Notes under the pieces: generated by a model
The model's input: the letters and a program-made list of their open reading frames with translations, nothing else
The model's database searches: none
What the model was told of the DNA's origin: nothing
Translations under genes and position numbers: made by a program
Shown here: positions 53,078-62,060 of the stretch, one piece after another
Layout of the letters: each line of letters starts with the position of its first letter
How positions within the stretch are numbered: the stretch's first letter is position 1
Source of the DNA: Nitrosomonadales bacterium
Lineage (GTDB): Bacteria > Pseudomonadota > Gammaproteobacteria > Burkholderiales > Gallionellaceae
NCBI GenBank assembly: GCA_016235045.1
Contig: JACRME010000008.1
Coordinates: 557,759 to 621,758 of the forward strand
Direction: 5' to 3'
Length of the DNA stretch: 64,000 bases

Positions 53078-54562
53078 TCAAATGTCCAGCCGGAGCACGG
53101 TCAGGTTCCGCCGCCGGATATCTTTCAACAGCGCCGCATTTTCATCCAGCGACACGCCGTAGGAAGGCACCATCTCTTTCATCTTGCGCTTCCACTCGGC
53201 GGATTTCATGCGCTGTTTGAAGCAGCGCTCGATCACCTGGACCATCGCCTTCACCGAGGTGGATGCGCCGGGCGATGCGCCGAGCAGCGAGGCCAGCGTG
53301 CCATCCTTGCTGGTGACGATCTCGGTGCCGAATTCCAGCTTGCCGCAGTAGGAGCCGCAACTCTTGATGATCTGCACGCGCTGACCCGCCGACGCCAGTT
53401 CCCAGTCCTCCTCGCGCGCCTCGGGATAATAGGCGCGCAGGGCATCCACCCGGTCGCTGTGCGATTTGACCGCCTCGCCCAGCAGGTAGCGCATCAGGTC
53501 GAAGTTATCCAGCGCCACTGCCAGCATGGGCTTGAGGTTGTCGGTCTTGAGCGAAGCGAACAGGTCGAATACCGACCCCTGCTTGAGGAAACGCGTGGTG
53601 ACGCTGGCGAACGGCCCGAACAGCAGGGCGCGCTCGCCGTCGATCATGCGCACGTCGAGGTGGGGGACGGACATGGGCGGCGCGCCCACCTCGGCCTTGC
53701 CATACACCTTGGTAGAGTGCCGGCTCACGATCTCCGGCTTGCGGCAAATCAGCCAGTGGCCGCTGACCGGAAAGCCGCCGTAACCTTCAGCTTCGGGCGT
53801 GCCTGACTTCTGCAGCAGCGGCAGCGCGCCGCCGCCCGCGCCGATGAACACGAAACCCGCGTTGATCGTGTGCTGCGCGCCGCCCGCGTTCTCGCTCACG
53901 CGCACATGCCAGCGCCCGTCCTCGCGCTTGCGCAGGCTTTCGATGGTGTGGCTCATCTTCAATTCGAAATTGGGCGACTTCTGCAGCACGCGCACCAGCC
54001 TGCGCGTGAGGGTGCCGAAATCGACATCGCTGCCGTGCTTCACCCGTGTGGCGGCGACCTGCTGCTTCGGGTCGCGTCCCTGCATCACCAGCGGCATCCA
54101 CTCGCGCAGCACCGCCGGATCCTCGCTGTACTCCATCTCGCCGAACAGCGGATGCCGGTGCAGGGACTGGAAGCGCTCGCGCAGGAAAGCCACGTTCTCC
54201 GCACCCCACACGAAGCTCTGGTGGCACACCGGATTGATGAACTTGTCGGGCTCGGGAATGCAGCCTTTATCGACCAGGTACGACCAGAATTGCAGCGACA
54301 TCTCGAAATCCGCGTTGATCTCCAGCGCGCGGCTGACATTGACCGAGCCGTCCGGCTGCTGCGGCGTGTAGTTCAGTTCGCAATACCCGGCATGGCCGGT
54401 GCCCGCGTTGTTCAGCACATGCGAACTCTCCCCGGCCACGCGCGACAGCCGCTCCACCATCATCACTTTCAGCGAAGGATCGAGCTCGGACAAAAGCTTG
54501 CCCAGCGTCGCGCTCATCACGCCCGCCCCCACCAGCAGCACATCCACTTTTTTCTGGCTCAT
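53078..54562 (-). CDS. mqo: Malate:quinone oxidoreductase
   Basis: The 494-residue FAD enzyme oxidises malate to oxaloacetate and passes electrons to quinone at the membrane. VDVLLVGAGVMSATLGKLL is the FAD motif; SHVLNNAGTGHAGYCELNYTP is a strong Mqo signature; GASPGASTSVKAM is near the end. Length is normal. It converges on neither neighbour; hrpA is downstream on the same strand in gene order (hrpA lies upstream of mqo). Confidence 0.95.
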   Translation of the reverse strand: MSQKKVDVLLVGAGVMSATLGKLLSELDPSLKVMMVERLSRVAGESSHVLNNAGTGHAGYCELNYTPQQPDGSVNVSRALEINADFEMSLQFWSYLVDKGCIPEPDKFINPVCHQSFVWGAENVAFLRERFQSLHRHPLFGEMEYSEDPAVLREWMPLVMQGRDPKQQVAATRVKHGSDVDFGTLTRRLVRVLQKSPNFELKMSHTIESLRKREDGRWHVRVSENAGGAQHTINAGFVFIGAGGGALPLLQKSGTPEAEGYGGFPVSGHWLICRKPEIVSRHSTKVYGKAEVGAPPMSVPHLDVRMIDGERALLFGPFASVTTRFLKQGSVFDLFASLKTDNLKPMLAVALDNFDLMRYLLGEAVKSHSDRVDALRAYYPEAREEDWELASAGQRVQIIKSCGSYCGKLEFGTEIVTSKDGTLASLLGASPGASTSVKAMVQVIERCFKQRMKSAEWKRKMKEMVPSYGVSLDENAALLKDIRRRNLTVLRLDI

Positions 54563-54577
54563 CGCAACATCGCTTCC

Positions 54578-57500
54578 TCAACCCAGTCCGGCCAGAATCT
54601 TTTCCAGCCGTTTCACCGACACGATCACCGGCGTCTTCAGTTCCTGCGCATACAAGGATACGCGCAACTCCTGCAGCATCCAGCCGAAATCTTCCAGCCG
54701 CGCGTCCGGCTCGCCCTGTTGCGCCGACAGCCTGCGCTGCCATTGCTGCAACAAGGGATTCATCTGCGCCATATTTTGCGCATCCCGCGCCGGATTGGCA
54801 CGGAGTTTTTCCAGCCGCACGTTGATCGCCTTCAGGTAGCGCGGCATGTGTTGCATGCGCTCATAGGGGGTCCGGGCAATCCACTCCTTGCCCAGCAGCG
54901 ATTCCAGTTGCCCGCGGATATCCTGTTGCGCCTGGGCATGCGCCTTGAACGCAGGCAGGGACTTCTGCAGCGCGTGGAACTCCGCCAGCACGCCGCCCGT
55001 CAGCCGCGCGATTTCCTGCGCCACCAGATTCAGGCGCGCCTTGGCATCCTTGCAGCGCGCGGCGAACGCCTTCTCGCTTTCCGGCAGGGGATCATTGAGA
55101 CAGCAGCGGTCGAACGTCACGGCGAGGATCTGCCGCTGCAAATCCTGTTGCGAACCGAACGGCATCCACTGCATGGACATCGCCTGCAGGCCGGGCAGAT
55201 TCTTCTCCAGATATTTCACCTGTTCTTTCAGCGCGAGCTGGAACAGGCGGCGCAGGCCGAGGCGGTGCGCGGCTTTTGCTGCATCCTGCGTGTCGAAGCT
55301 CTGCAGGCTCACGGCATCGCCCCCGTCCACCAGGGCGTTGAACACGGTGATGGTCTGTCCGGCGCGCTGCTCGGTACGGGTAGGGTTGAAGTCGCCGAAA
55401 TCCCAGGTGGTGTGGCGCTTCGATTCTTCCCCCTCCCCAGCCCTCCCCCTTTGGGAGAGGGTGTTGGGTTGAACTGCTCCTGTTTTTGGGTTGGGGAGGG
55501 GGTTAAGGGTTGGCGCCCACTCCCCGCGCAATTGCGCGAAATTGCGCGACATCCCAAGCTGCCGCCCATGCTCGTCCACTACGCGGAAATTCATCAGCAG
55601 GTGTGCGGGCAACTGCTCCAGCCGGAACGCATCGAGCGGCACGTCGAGCTGCTTCTGCTCGCGGATATAGCGCGCCAGCGCCTGCAGCAGCGGCATATCG
55701 GACGGCTTTATCGCCGCGCAGAACGCCGCCGCGAATTCCGGCACCGGCACGCAATGGCGGCGCAATTTCTGCGGCAGCGATTTCACCAGCTGGGCGATCT
55801 TCTCGGCCAGGATGCCCGGCACCAGATACTCGCAGCGCGCCGCCGACACCTGGTTCAACAGCGCCTGCGGCACGGTGAGCGTGACGCCGTCGTCGCTCTT
55901 GCCCGGCGCGAAGTTGTAGGCCAGCGCGTAGCTCACATTGTTCATCAGCAGTTGCGGCGGGAAATGCTCCGTGGTGATGCCGGCCGCCTCATGCCGCATC
56001 AGGTCGTCTTTTTTCAGATACAGCAGTTTCGGCTGCTCGCGCTCGGCTTCCTTGCGCCAGTGTTCGAACGCCGCAGCGTTGTGCATCCCGGCCGGGATGC
56101 GCGCGTCGTAGAACGCGAAGATGAGCTCGTCGTCCACCAGCACGTCGGGGCGGCGCGCCTTGTGTTCCAGCGCCTCGATGTCGGCGATGAGTTTCTGGTT
56201 ATGTGCGAAGAACGGCGCCTGCGTGTTGAACTCGCCGTTCACCAGCGCCTCGCGGATGAATACCTCGCGCGACTCTTCCGGATTCATCGGCCCGTAGTGC
56301 ACGCGCTTTTTCGGGTTGATGAGCAGCCCGTACAGGGTACTGCGCTCCCATGCCGCCACCTGCCCCGCCTTCTTCTCCCAGTGCGCGTCGAAGTAGCTGC
56401 GCTTGATCAGGTGCGCGCCCACCTCTTCCAGCCATTCCGGCTCGATACGCGCCACGCAGCGCGCAAAGAGTTTGGTCGTCTCGACGATCTCCGCCGCCAC
56501 CACCCACTTCGCACCCTTCTTCGCCAGCACCGAATTCGAGGCGAGGAAGAACTTGATCTCGCGCGGGCCGAGATAATGCGGCTCGCTCACCGACCGCGTG
56601 CCGATGTTGCCGAGCAGGCCGGTGAGCAGGGCCTTGTGGATCTGCTCATAGGTGGCGGGCTGATACACCGCGTCTCCCGATGCTGCCCTGCCCCTTTCCC
56701 CTTGCAGGGGGAAGGTTGGCTTGGCCTGTCCTGAGCTTGTCGAAGGAGGGGTAGAGTTGTGCGGTGATTGAGCTTCTACCCCCTCCCTAGCCCTCCCCCT
56801 GCAAGGGGGAGGGGACGCAAACAACCCCATCTCCGACACCTGCGCATGCAACTGCTGATGCAACTCGTGCCACTCGCGCAGACGCAGCGGCGACAGGAAT
56901 TTCTCGCGGCATTCGTTCGCCCACAATTTGTTGGTCTTCTTGTGTTTGATCGCGTCCTGGAACCATGCCCACAGTTTGATGTAGGCAAGGAAGTCCGAAC
57001 GCTCGTCATTGAAACGCTGGTGCGCCGCATCCGCCGCCTCGCGCCGCTCGCTCGGCCGGTCGCGCGGGTCCTGCAAGGCCAGCGCGCTGGCGATGATGAG
57101 GATCTCGTTGAGGCAGTGATACTGCCGACCGGCCAGAAGCAGCCTCGCGACCTTGGGGTCCAGCGGCAGCTTGGCCAGCTCGTGACCGAGCGGCGTAAGC
57201 TGACGCTTGTCGTCGATGGCGTTCAGTTCCTGCAGCAACTGGTATCCGTCGGCGATCGCGCGCGAACCCGGCGGCTCGATGAACGGAAACTCCTCCACCT
57301 CGCCCAGCCCCAGTGCGCTCATGCGCAGGATGACCGTCGCCAGCGATACGCGGAATATCTCGGCGTCGGCGAATTCGGGCCGCTGCTGAAAATCCGCTTC
57401 CTCGTACAAACGGATACAGATACCGCTCATCACCCGGCCGCAGCGTCCGGCACGCTGGTTGGCGGCGGCGCGCGCGATGTTCTCGATGCGCAGTTGCTCC

Positions 57501-58498
57501 ACCTTCTGCCGCACGCTGTAACGGTTGATGCGCGCCAGCCCGCTGTCGATCACGTAGCCGATGTTGGGCACGGTGAGCGAGGTCTCCGCCACGTTGGTGG
57601 CCAGCACCACGCGACGCATGCCGGAGGCGGGCTTGAACACGCGATCCTGCTCGGCGATGGACAGGCGCGAGAACAGCGGCAATATCTCGATGCCCTTGTG
57701 CTGATGCTTGCGCAGCGCCTCGGCGGTGTCGCGTATCTCGCGCTCTCCCGGCAGGAACACCAGCACGTCGCCCTTGAGGCCGCCGATGGAGAGCTCGTCC
57801 AGCGCGCTGCAAATTGCCTGTGGAACATTCTCTGTATCGCCTTCCTCGTTCTGCTGCGGCGGGCGATAGCGCACCTCCACCGGCCAGGTACGGCCGGAGA
57901 CTTGCAGCACCGGTGCATTGGAAAAATGTTTGGAGAATCGCTCCGCATCCAATGTCGCGGATGTGATGATGAGCTTGAGATCGGGACGCCGTGGCAGCAG
58001 TTGCCTGAAATAGCCCAGCAGGAAATCGATGTTGAGCGAGCGCTCGTGCGCCTCGTCGATGATGATGGTGTCGTAGTTCCTGAGTTGCGGGTCGTGGTGT
58101 ATCTCGGCCAGCAAAATGCCGTCGGTCATCAGTTTGATGCAGGTGTCGGGCGACACTTTGTCGTTGAAGCGCACCTTGTAGCCGACCAGCCCGCCGAGTT
58201 CGGATTTCAGCTCCTGCGCGATACGCGCGCCCACCGAGCGTGCCGCCACACGCCTGGGCTGGGTGTGGCCGATCACGCCGAGCACGCCGCGCCCCAGGCT
58301 CAGGCATATCTTCGGCAACTGCGTGGTCTTGCCCGAGCCGGTCTCGCCGCACACGATGACGACCTGGTGTTTCTCGATGGCCTGCGCCAATTCCTCGCGC
58401 CGCGCCACCACGGGCAGGTCGGCAGGGTATTCGATTTCGGAGAGTTGCTGGACACGCGCCAGGCGGCGCTGGGCGGGCGGTGACAAAGCGGCATTCAT
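54578..58498 (-). CDS. hrpA: ATP-dependent RNA helicase HrpA with two in-frame repeat insertions
   Basis: The 1306-residue product starts at ATG 58498. Motif I is GETGSGKTTQLPK, motif II is DEAH in IIDEAHERSL, motif III SAT, and motif VI QRAGRCGR. C-terminal HA2, OB-fold and the DUF3418 domain follow. HrpA rescues stalled ribosomes on mRNA. Two repeat elements (56685-56815 and 55430-55512) are read in frame, adding a low-complexity peptide at about residues 562-605 and 996-1023. The domains on each side resume in register (YEQIHKALLTGLL; TWDFGDFNPTR), so it may still work. Confidence 0.92.
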   Translation of the reverse strand: MNAALSPPAQRRLARVQQLSEIEYPADLPVVARREELAQAIEKHQVVIVCGETGSGKTTQLPKICLSLGRGVLGVIGHTQPRRVAARSVGARIAQELKSELGGLVGYKVRFNDKVSPDTCIKLMTDGILLAEIHHDPQLRNYDTIIIDEAHERSLNIDFLLGYFRQLLPRRPDLKLIITSATLDAERFSKHFSNAPVLQVSGRTWPVEVRYRPPQQNEEGDTENVPQAICSALDELSIGGLKGDVLVFLPGEREIRDTAEALRKHQHKGIEILPLFSRLSIAEQDRVFKPASGMRRVVLATNVAETSLTVPNIGYVIDSGLARINRYSVRQKVEQLRIENIARAAANQRAGRCGRVMSGICIRLYEEADFQQRPEFADAEIFRVSLATVILRMSALGLGEVEEFPFIEPPGSRAIADGYQLLQELNAIDDKRQLTPLGHELAKLPLDPKVARLLLAGRQYHCLNEILIIASALALQDPRDRPSERREAADAAHQRFNDERSDFLAYIKLWAWFQDAIKHKKTNKLWANECREKFLSPLRLREWHELHQQLHAQVSEMGLFASPPPCRGRAREGVEAQSPHNSTPPSTSSGQAKPTFPLQGERGRAASGDAVYQPATYEQIHKALLTGLLGNIGTRSVSEPHYLGPREIKFFLASNSVLAKKGAKWVVAAEIVETTKLFARCVARIEPEWLEEVGAHLIKRSYFDAHWEKKAGQVAAWERSTLYGLLINPKKRVHYGPMNPEESREVFIREALVNGEFNTQAPFFAHNQKLIADIEALEHKARRPDVLVDDELIFAFYDARIPAGMHNAAAFEHWRKEAEREQPKLLYLKKDDLMRHEAAGITTEHFPPQLLMNNVSYALAYNFAPGKSDDGVTLTVPQALLNQVSAARCEYLVPGILAEKIAQLVKSLPQKLRRHCVPVPEFAAAFCAAIKPSDMPLLQALARYIREQKQLDVPLDAFRLEQLPAHLLMNFRVVDEHGRQLGMSRNFAQLRGEWAPTLNPLPNPKTGAVQPNTLSQRGRAGEGEESKRHTTWDFGDFNPTRTEQRAGQTITVFNALVDGGDAVSLQSFDTQDAAKAAHRLGLRRLFQLALKEQVKYLEKNLPGLQAMSMQWMPFGSQQDLQRQILAVTFDRCCLNDPLPESEKAFAARCKDAKARLNLVAQEIARLTGGVLAEFHALQKSLPAFKAHAQAQQDIRGQLESLLGKEWIARTPYERMQHMPRYLKAINVRLEKLRANPARDAQNMAQMNPLLQQWQRRLSAQQGEPDARLEDFGWMLQELRVSLYAQELKTPVIVSVKRLEKILAGLG
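55430..55512. repeat. Repeat inserted in frame in hrpA, C-terminal site
   Basis: CCCTCCCCCTTTGGGAGAGGG-type and GGGTTGGGGAGGGGGTT-type arms make a palindrome in the frame of hrpA. It codes for a peptide such as NPLPNPKTGAVQPNTLSQRG and matches the outer part of the cassette repeats at 37.8 and 39.4 kb. Confidence 0.8.
56685..56815. repeat. Composite repeat inserted in frame in hrpA, middle site
   Basis: Two palindromes, CCCCTTTCCCCTTGCAGGGG and CCCTCCCCCTGCAAGGGGGA, enclose CCTGTCCTGAGCTTGTCGAA, a known dispersed repeat. All is open in the hrpA frame. Confidence 0.8.
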
Positions 58499-58589
58499 GG
58501 TTCGCGATTTTACCTGCTGCGCATCATGTACGCATGAAAAGAACCCGGCAGGATCGCGGGTATCCCGCGCCCTGATCAGCCGCCTGTCC

Positions 58590-58655
58590 GTAGGAGCGCA
58601 ACTTGTTGCGCGATAGGGTATATGCGGGAAATCGCCCGGCAAGCCGGGCTCCTAC
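58590..58655 (+). repeat. BIME-like palindromic repeat, copy C
   Basis: GTAGGAGCGCAACTTGTTGC begins the first hairpin and GCCCGGCAAGCCGGGC is the second; it ends CTCCTAC. It lies between hrpA and the histidine kinase gene. Confidence 0.85.
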
Positions 58656-58681
58656 AAAAACTGCCTCATGAAATTGGCAGG

Positions 58682-60364
58682 CTATGCCGTCTTGAGCAGG
58701 CGGAATGTCACGCGCCCGGCAAGGTTCTCGCTCAATTCCATGCGATAGCCGGATTGTTCCGCCCATTTAGCGACCTGGTACAAACCGATGCCCAGCCCAT
58801 CCTCGGAGGACATGACGGTATGCAATAGCTGGCGCGCCGTCGGCTCCGGAATGGCGCTGCCGCCGTCGCTTACGCTGAGCGCAAACGGGTTGGCTTCGAG
58901 CGCGACGGCCACGCCAATGCCGGGTTCGCGCAGGCGTTTGTTGCAGGCATTGTCGATGAGGTTGTCGGCAACGCAGTCGAACAGCGCGGCGGGAACCGGC
59001 TGGCCGTCGATGTTGTTTCCGTCCTTCCATTCGATGTTGCGGTGCTGGTGGCGCTGGCGCAGCCCCTCCCACCAGGAATCGAGCGCCAAATCGACCACTT
59101 CGTCCAGCGTTTGCGGACTCTTGAGCTTGGCCAGGATCATTTCGATGCGCTGGGTGAGGACGGGCAACTGGCGTTGCAGGATGGGTTGCGCCTTGTCGGG
59201 CTGGTGCTGCGCGACGGACGCCAGCGCGAACAGCGACTGCAGCATGTTCTTCAGGTCGTGGGTAAGGCGCGCGCCGGTGGCGTAAATGGTTTGCTGACGC
59301 GTGATCTCGCGCAGCGATTGCTCGCGGCGTTTGGCCTGGTAGAAATGCCCGAGCAACTGGATGAGCAGCCGGATATGCAGCAGCACGGTGGGCGACACCG
59401 CGCGGTGGCTGAACAGGGTGATCTTCAGGTCCTGGTCGGACAACTCGATGCGGTGTGGGCTGGATGTGCCCAGCATCCCGTGCCCTCTATCCGACAGCCA
59501 CGACAGGCCGGAGATCCACGGCATTTCGGTCAGGTAATCGGTGGCGCGCGTAAGAAAAGCTTCCGGATTCTGCTCCTGGTGCGCCGCCTGGGACAGCCGC
59601 TGCAGCCATTTTTCCAGCGGCGTGCCTATCGTCAGCAGGTAGCGCGAGAACAGCCCCTGGAATCCGGAAAACCCGAGGCGCGGGTTCCACAGCGCGCCCA
59701 GCGCCAGCAAGATGAAAGCGATGATGAACAGGCTGCGCAACAATGCGTCGAGATAGCCGATGTTCCCCAGCGTCATGAAGGCCAAGCTGCCCAGCAACAG
59801 CAGGGTCAGCAAAGCGAACAGCAGCAGGATGTAGAAGAAATCCACTGCCTGTTGCTGTTCGTTTTCCACCTGGTCGGATTCCACCGGCATCAACGCCATC
59901 ACCAGCAGCAACGCCGGCAACCCGTACGCCATGATGGTATCGATGACTTCGCCCATCTCGCGCAAGCCGAACAAATGCGGCGCGACTTCGAGCAACAGGA
60001 TGGACAGCAGGTAAGCCATCGTGAACAGGTAATAGCGGCGCTGCCAGCGCGCATGAAACGCAAAAACGCGCCCGCCGACCAGGGCGAACAGTCCGCTCAC
60101 CCAGAAGGCCAACACCCACCAGTTAAGCCAGAACAAGCCGAGCATACTCATCGCAATGATCAGCGACGCCCCGCGCAGACGCAGTTGGCTTTCGCCGCGC
60201 CACAGCGGTTGCCACAACAGGAAAAGACCCAGATGCATCAGCAACAGCGGGCGCATCCACGTGCTTTGCATCCCCAGCAACAGCACCAGATGCAGCGCCA
60301 CCAGCATGGCAAAAGAAAGCCAGCGGCTGGATTGCATCAATTTTCCCAAAGTAAGCGTCCGCAT
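58682..60364 (-). CDS. Multi-helix sensor histidine kinase
   Basis: The 560-residue product has many membrane helices in its first 250 residues (LLLMHLGLFLLW, LIIAMSMLGLFWLNWW and others), a cytoplasmic region, and a kinase core. ARLTHDLKNMLQSL has the His at about residue 369; DNLIDNACNK is the N box, and DGLGIGLYQVAKWAEQ the G2 box. No receiver or regulator gene is next to it. The divergent prepilin gene with a sigma-54 promoter hints at pilus control, as with PilS, but the sequence does not show this. Confidence 0.8.
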   Translation of the reverse strand: MRTLTLGKLMQSSRWLSFAMLVALHLVLLLGMQSTWMRPLLLMHLGLFLLWQPLWRGESQLRLRGASLIIAMSMLGLFWLNWWVLAFWVSGLFALVGGRVFAFHARWQRRYYLFTMAYLLSILLLEVAPHLFGLREMGEVIDTIMAYGLPALLLVMALMPVESDQVENEQQQAVDFFYILLLFALLTLLLLGSLAFMTLGNIGYLDALLRSLFIIAFILLALGALWNPRLGFSGFQGLFSRYLLTIGTPLEKWLQRLSQAAHQEQNPEAFLTRATDYLTEMPWISGLSWLSDRGHGMLGTSSPHRIELSDQDLKITLFSHRAVSPTVLLHIRLLIQLLGHFYQAKRREQSLREITRQQTIYATGARLTHDLKNMLQSLFALASVAQHQPDKAQPILQRQLPVLTQRIEMILAKLKSPQTLDEVVDLALDSWWEGLRQRHQHRNIEWKDGNNIDGQPVPAALFDCVADNLIDNACNKRLREPGIGVAVALEANPFALSVSDGGSAIPEPTARQLLHTVMSSEDGLGIGLYQVAKWAEQSGYRMELSENLAGRVTFRLLKTA

Positions 60365-60477
60365 TTCGTCAATCTTGTCTCAGGTTCGTCATTCTATCGC
60401 ACTCGACTTGCGGCTAATAACATGATTCAATGGCGCCGTCTGGAGCAGCCCACAGGTTTACTGGGGTAATAAATTTG

Positions 60478-60492
60478 TGGCACGGGTATTGC
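60478..60492 (+). promoter_or_regulatory. Sigma-54 promoter upstream of the prepilin gene
   Basis: TGGCAC-GGGTA-TTGC is a perfect -24/-12 element (five-base spacing), 62 nt before the ATG at 60554. A transcript start about 12 nt beyond fits. Confidence 0.8.
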
Positions 60493-60553
60493 TGAAATAT
60501 AGCACTCAAGGCACCTATAACCAAAAACCGAACTATTAGCGGAGACTCAAATA

Positions 60554-61225
60554 ATGAAACGAAACCAATCCGGCTTCACCTTAATCGAAATTGCCATCGT
60601 GCTGGTGATTATCGGCCTGCTGCTCGGCGGGGTGCTGAAAGGTCAGGAACTCATCAACAGCGCCAGGGTAAAAAACCTGGCCACGGACTTCAAGAACATA
60701 CCGGTTTACATCTACGGCTACCAGGACAAGTTCCGCGCGTTGCCGGGCGATGATGCGCAAGTGGTCAACCATGTAGCGGGGACATTAGCCACTACCGGCG
60801 GCACGGTGGGCAACGGCGTGATCGAAGGGGACTGGAACAGCGGAACAGACACGGACGAATCCATCCTGTTCTGGCAGCATGTGCGCCTCGCCGGACTGGC
60901 CACCGGCTCCACCACGCCGGCTGCTGCCGACTACATGCCCGTCAACGCTTCCGGCGGCATCATCGGCATCACCAGCGGCACCAATGTCGCGGCAAATGCG
61001 GCCATGACATCGGGCGGGGTGGCGCTGCGCGGTTCGTATATCATCTGTTCAGCCGGCATCCTGGGCAAATTCGTGAAGCAACTGGATCTGCAAATGGACG
61101 ATGGCAATACTGCCGGCGGCTCCATGATGGCAGGCGATCCAGTGGCTGTCGGAACGGCAATGACCGCCGTAGCAACAGCCGCAATTGACGAAGCCGCCAG
61201 CTACACCGTCTGCATGGGCATATAA
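60554..61225 (+). CDS. Type IV prepilin-like protein
   Basis: The 223-residue product starts MKRNQSGFTLIEIAIVLVII: short positive leader, Gly-Phe cleavage site, Glu+5 and a long hydrophobic helix, the mark of class III signal peptides of pilins and pseudopilins. The rest is a Gly/Thr/Ala-rich globular domain with two Cys near the end (YIICSAGIL and YTVCMGI) likely to form the D-loop disulfide. It is monocistronic with a sigma-54 promoter and its own terminator. It may be a minor or alternative pilin. Confidence 0.88.
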   Translation: MKRNQSGFTLIEIAIVLVIIGLLLGGVLKGQELINSARVKNLATDFKNIPVYIYGYQDKFRALPGDDAQVVNHVAGTLATTGGTVGNGVIEGDWNSGTDTDESILFWQHVRLAGLATGSTTPAAADYMPVNASGGIIGITSGTNVAANAAMTSGGVALRGSYIICSAGILGKFVKQLDLQMDDGNTAGGSMMAGDPVAVGTAMTAVATAAIDEAASYTVCMGI

Positions 61226-61248
61226 CCAAACTCCGGCGTGACAATCTC

Positions 61249-61277
61249 AAAGCCCGCTGTACGCAGCGGGCTTTTTT
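61249..61277 (+). terminator. Terminator of the prepilin gene
   Basis: AGCCCGCTG / CAGCGGGCT stem with TACG-like loop and TTTTTT. It lies 25-50 nt past the stop. Confidence 0.9.
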
Positions 61278-61337
61278 CATGCCGTCGTTTCTGCGCTTAC
61301 CCGTCAACTGACTGCGATATTACTTCCGGCATTGCGT

Positions 61338-61363
61338 GATATACTTATCAAACAATGTATATC
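61338..61363. promoter_or_regulatory. Inverted repeat upstream of vapB
   Basis: GATATAC-N12-GTATATC ends 16 nt before the vapB ATG at 61379. AbrB-type antitoxins bind such sites to repress their own operon. Confidence 0.6.
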
Positions 61364-61378
61364 TACAAGGAGTAATTC

Positions 61379-61618
61379 ATGCAAATTGCCAAATGGGGCA
61401 ATTCCCTCGCCGTCAGGCTGCCTGCCGCTCTGGTACAGGCGCTTGACCTGAAGGAGGGAGAAGAAATCGCGCTTCATGCCATCGACGCAAGAACCTTTGA
61501 AGTGAGCAAGAAAGCAGGGACGAAAGCACTGCTTGCGCGTTTGCGCGAGTTTCGCGGGCGGCTGCCCGCCGATTTTCACTTTGATCGTCTTGAAGCCAAC
61601 GAGCGGGATCGCGGTTAA
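61379..61618 (+). CDS. vapB: AbrB-type antitoxin
   Basis: The 79-residue product begins MQIAKWGNSLAVRLPAAL, the swapped-hairpin AbrB/SpoVT fold that binds DNA. Its C-terminal half (FRGRLPADFHFDRLEANERD) should wrap the toxin. GGAG lies upstream of the ATG. Its TAA overlaps the vapC ATG, so synthesis is coupled. Confidence 0.88.
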   Translation: MQIAKWGNSLAVRLPAALVQALDLKEGEEIALHAIDARTFEVSKKAGTKALLARLREFRGRLPADFHFDRLEANERDRG

Positions 61619-62013
61619 TGAGCCCGGTTTTTATAGACAGCAACGTGATTTTGTATTTGCTGTCCGGCGATCCGGCCAAGGCTGATCGTGCCGAGGCAAT
61701 CATGGGCGAAGGCGGCATTATCAGTGTGCAGGTGCTTAACGAAGTGACCTCCGTTTGTTTGCGCAAACTCAAAATGAGTTGGGAAGAAATCGACGTCGTG
61801 TTGCTTGCTGTCAAGGCTGCATGCGATGTCGTTGCGCTAACCGTTGAGTCGCACGCAAAAGCAGTTGAAATATCCAGGCATTACCAGCTTTCGTTTTACG
61901 ACGCGCATATTTGCGCTTCGGCCATATTGTCCGATGCCGAAGCGGTGTTTTCGGAGGATATGCAAAACGGAATGAAAGTTGACGGAATGCTCATTCGCAA
62001 TCCGTTTATTTAA
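61618..62013 (+). CDS. vapC: VapC-type PIN-domain ribonuclease toxin
   Basis: The 131-residue product has PIN acidic residues: Asp7 in FIDSNVILY, Glu43 region in VLNEVTS, and Asp in FYDAHICASA with SEDMQNG. It should cut tRNA or rRNA when not bound by VapB. It converges on brnA with a short gap, so two unrelated toxin-antitoxin systems sit together. Confidence 0.9.
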   Translation: MSPVFIDSNVILYLLSGDPAKADRAEAIMGEGGIISVQVLNEVTSVCLRKLKMSWEEIDVVLLAVKAACDVVALTVESHAKAVEISRHYQLSFYDAHICASAILSDAEAVFSEDMQNGMKVDGMLIRNPFI

Positions 62014-62060
62014 CCCGGACATTTCAAACCCCCAGAATGGGTGGCAACCGCGGCAGAAGC

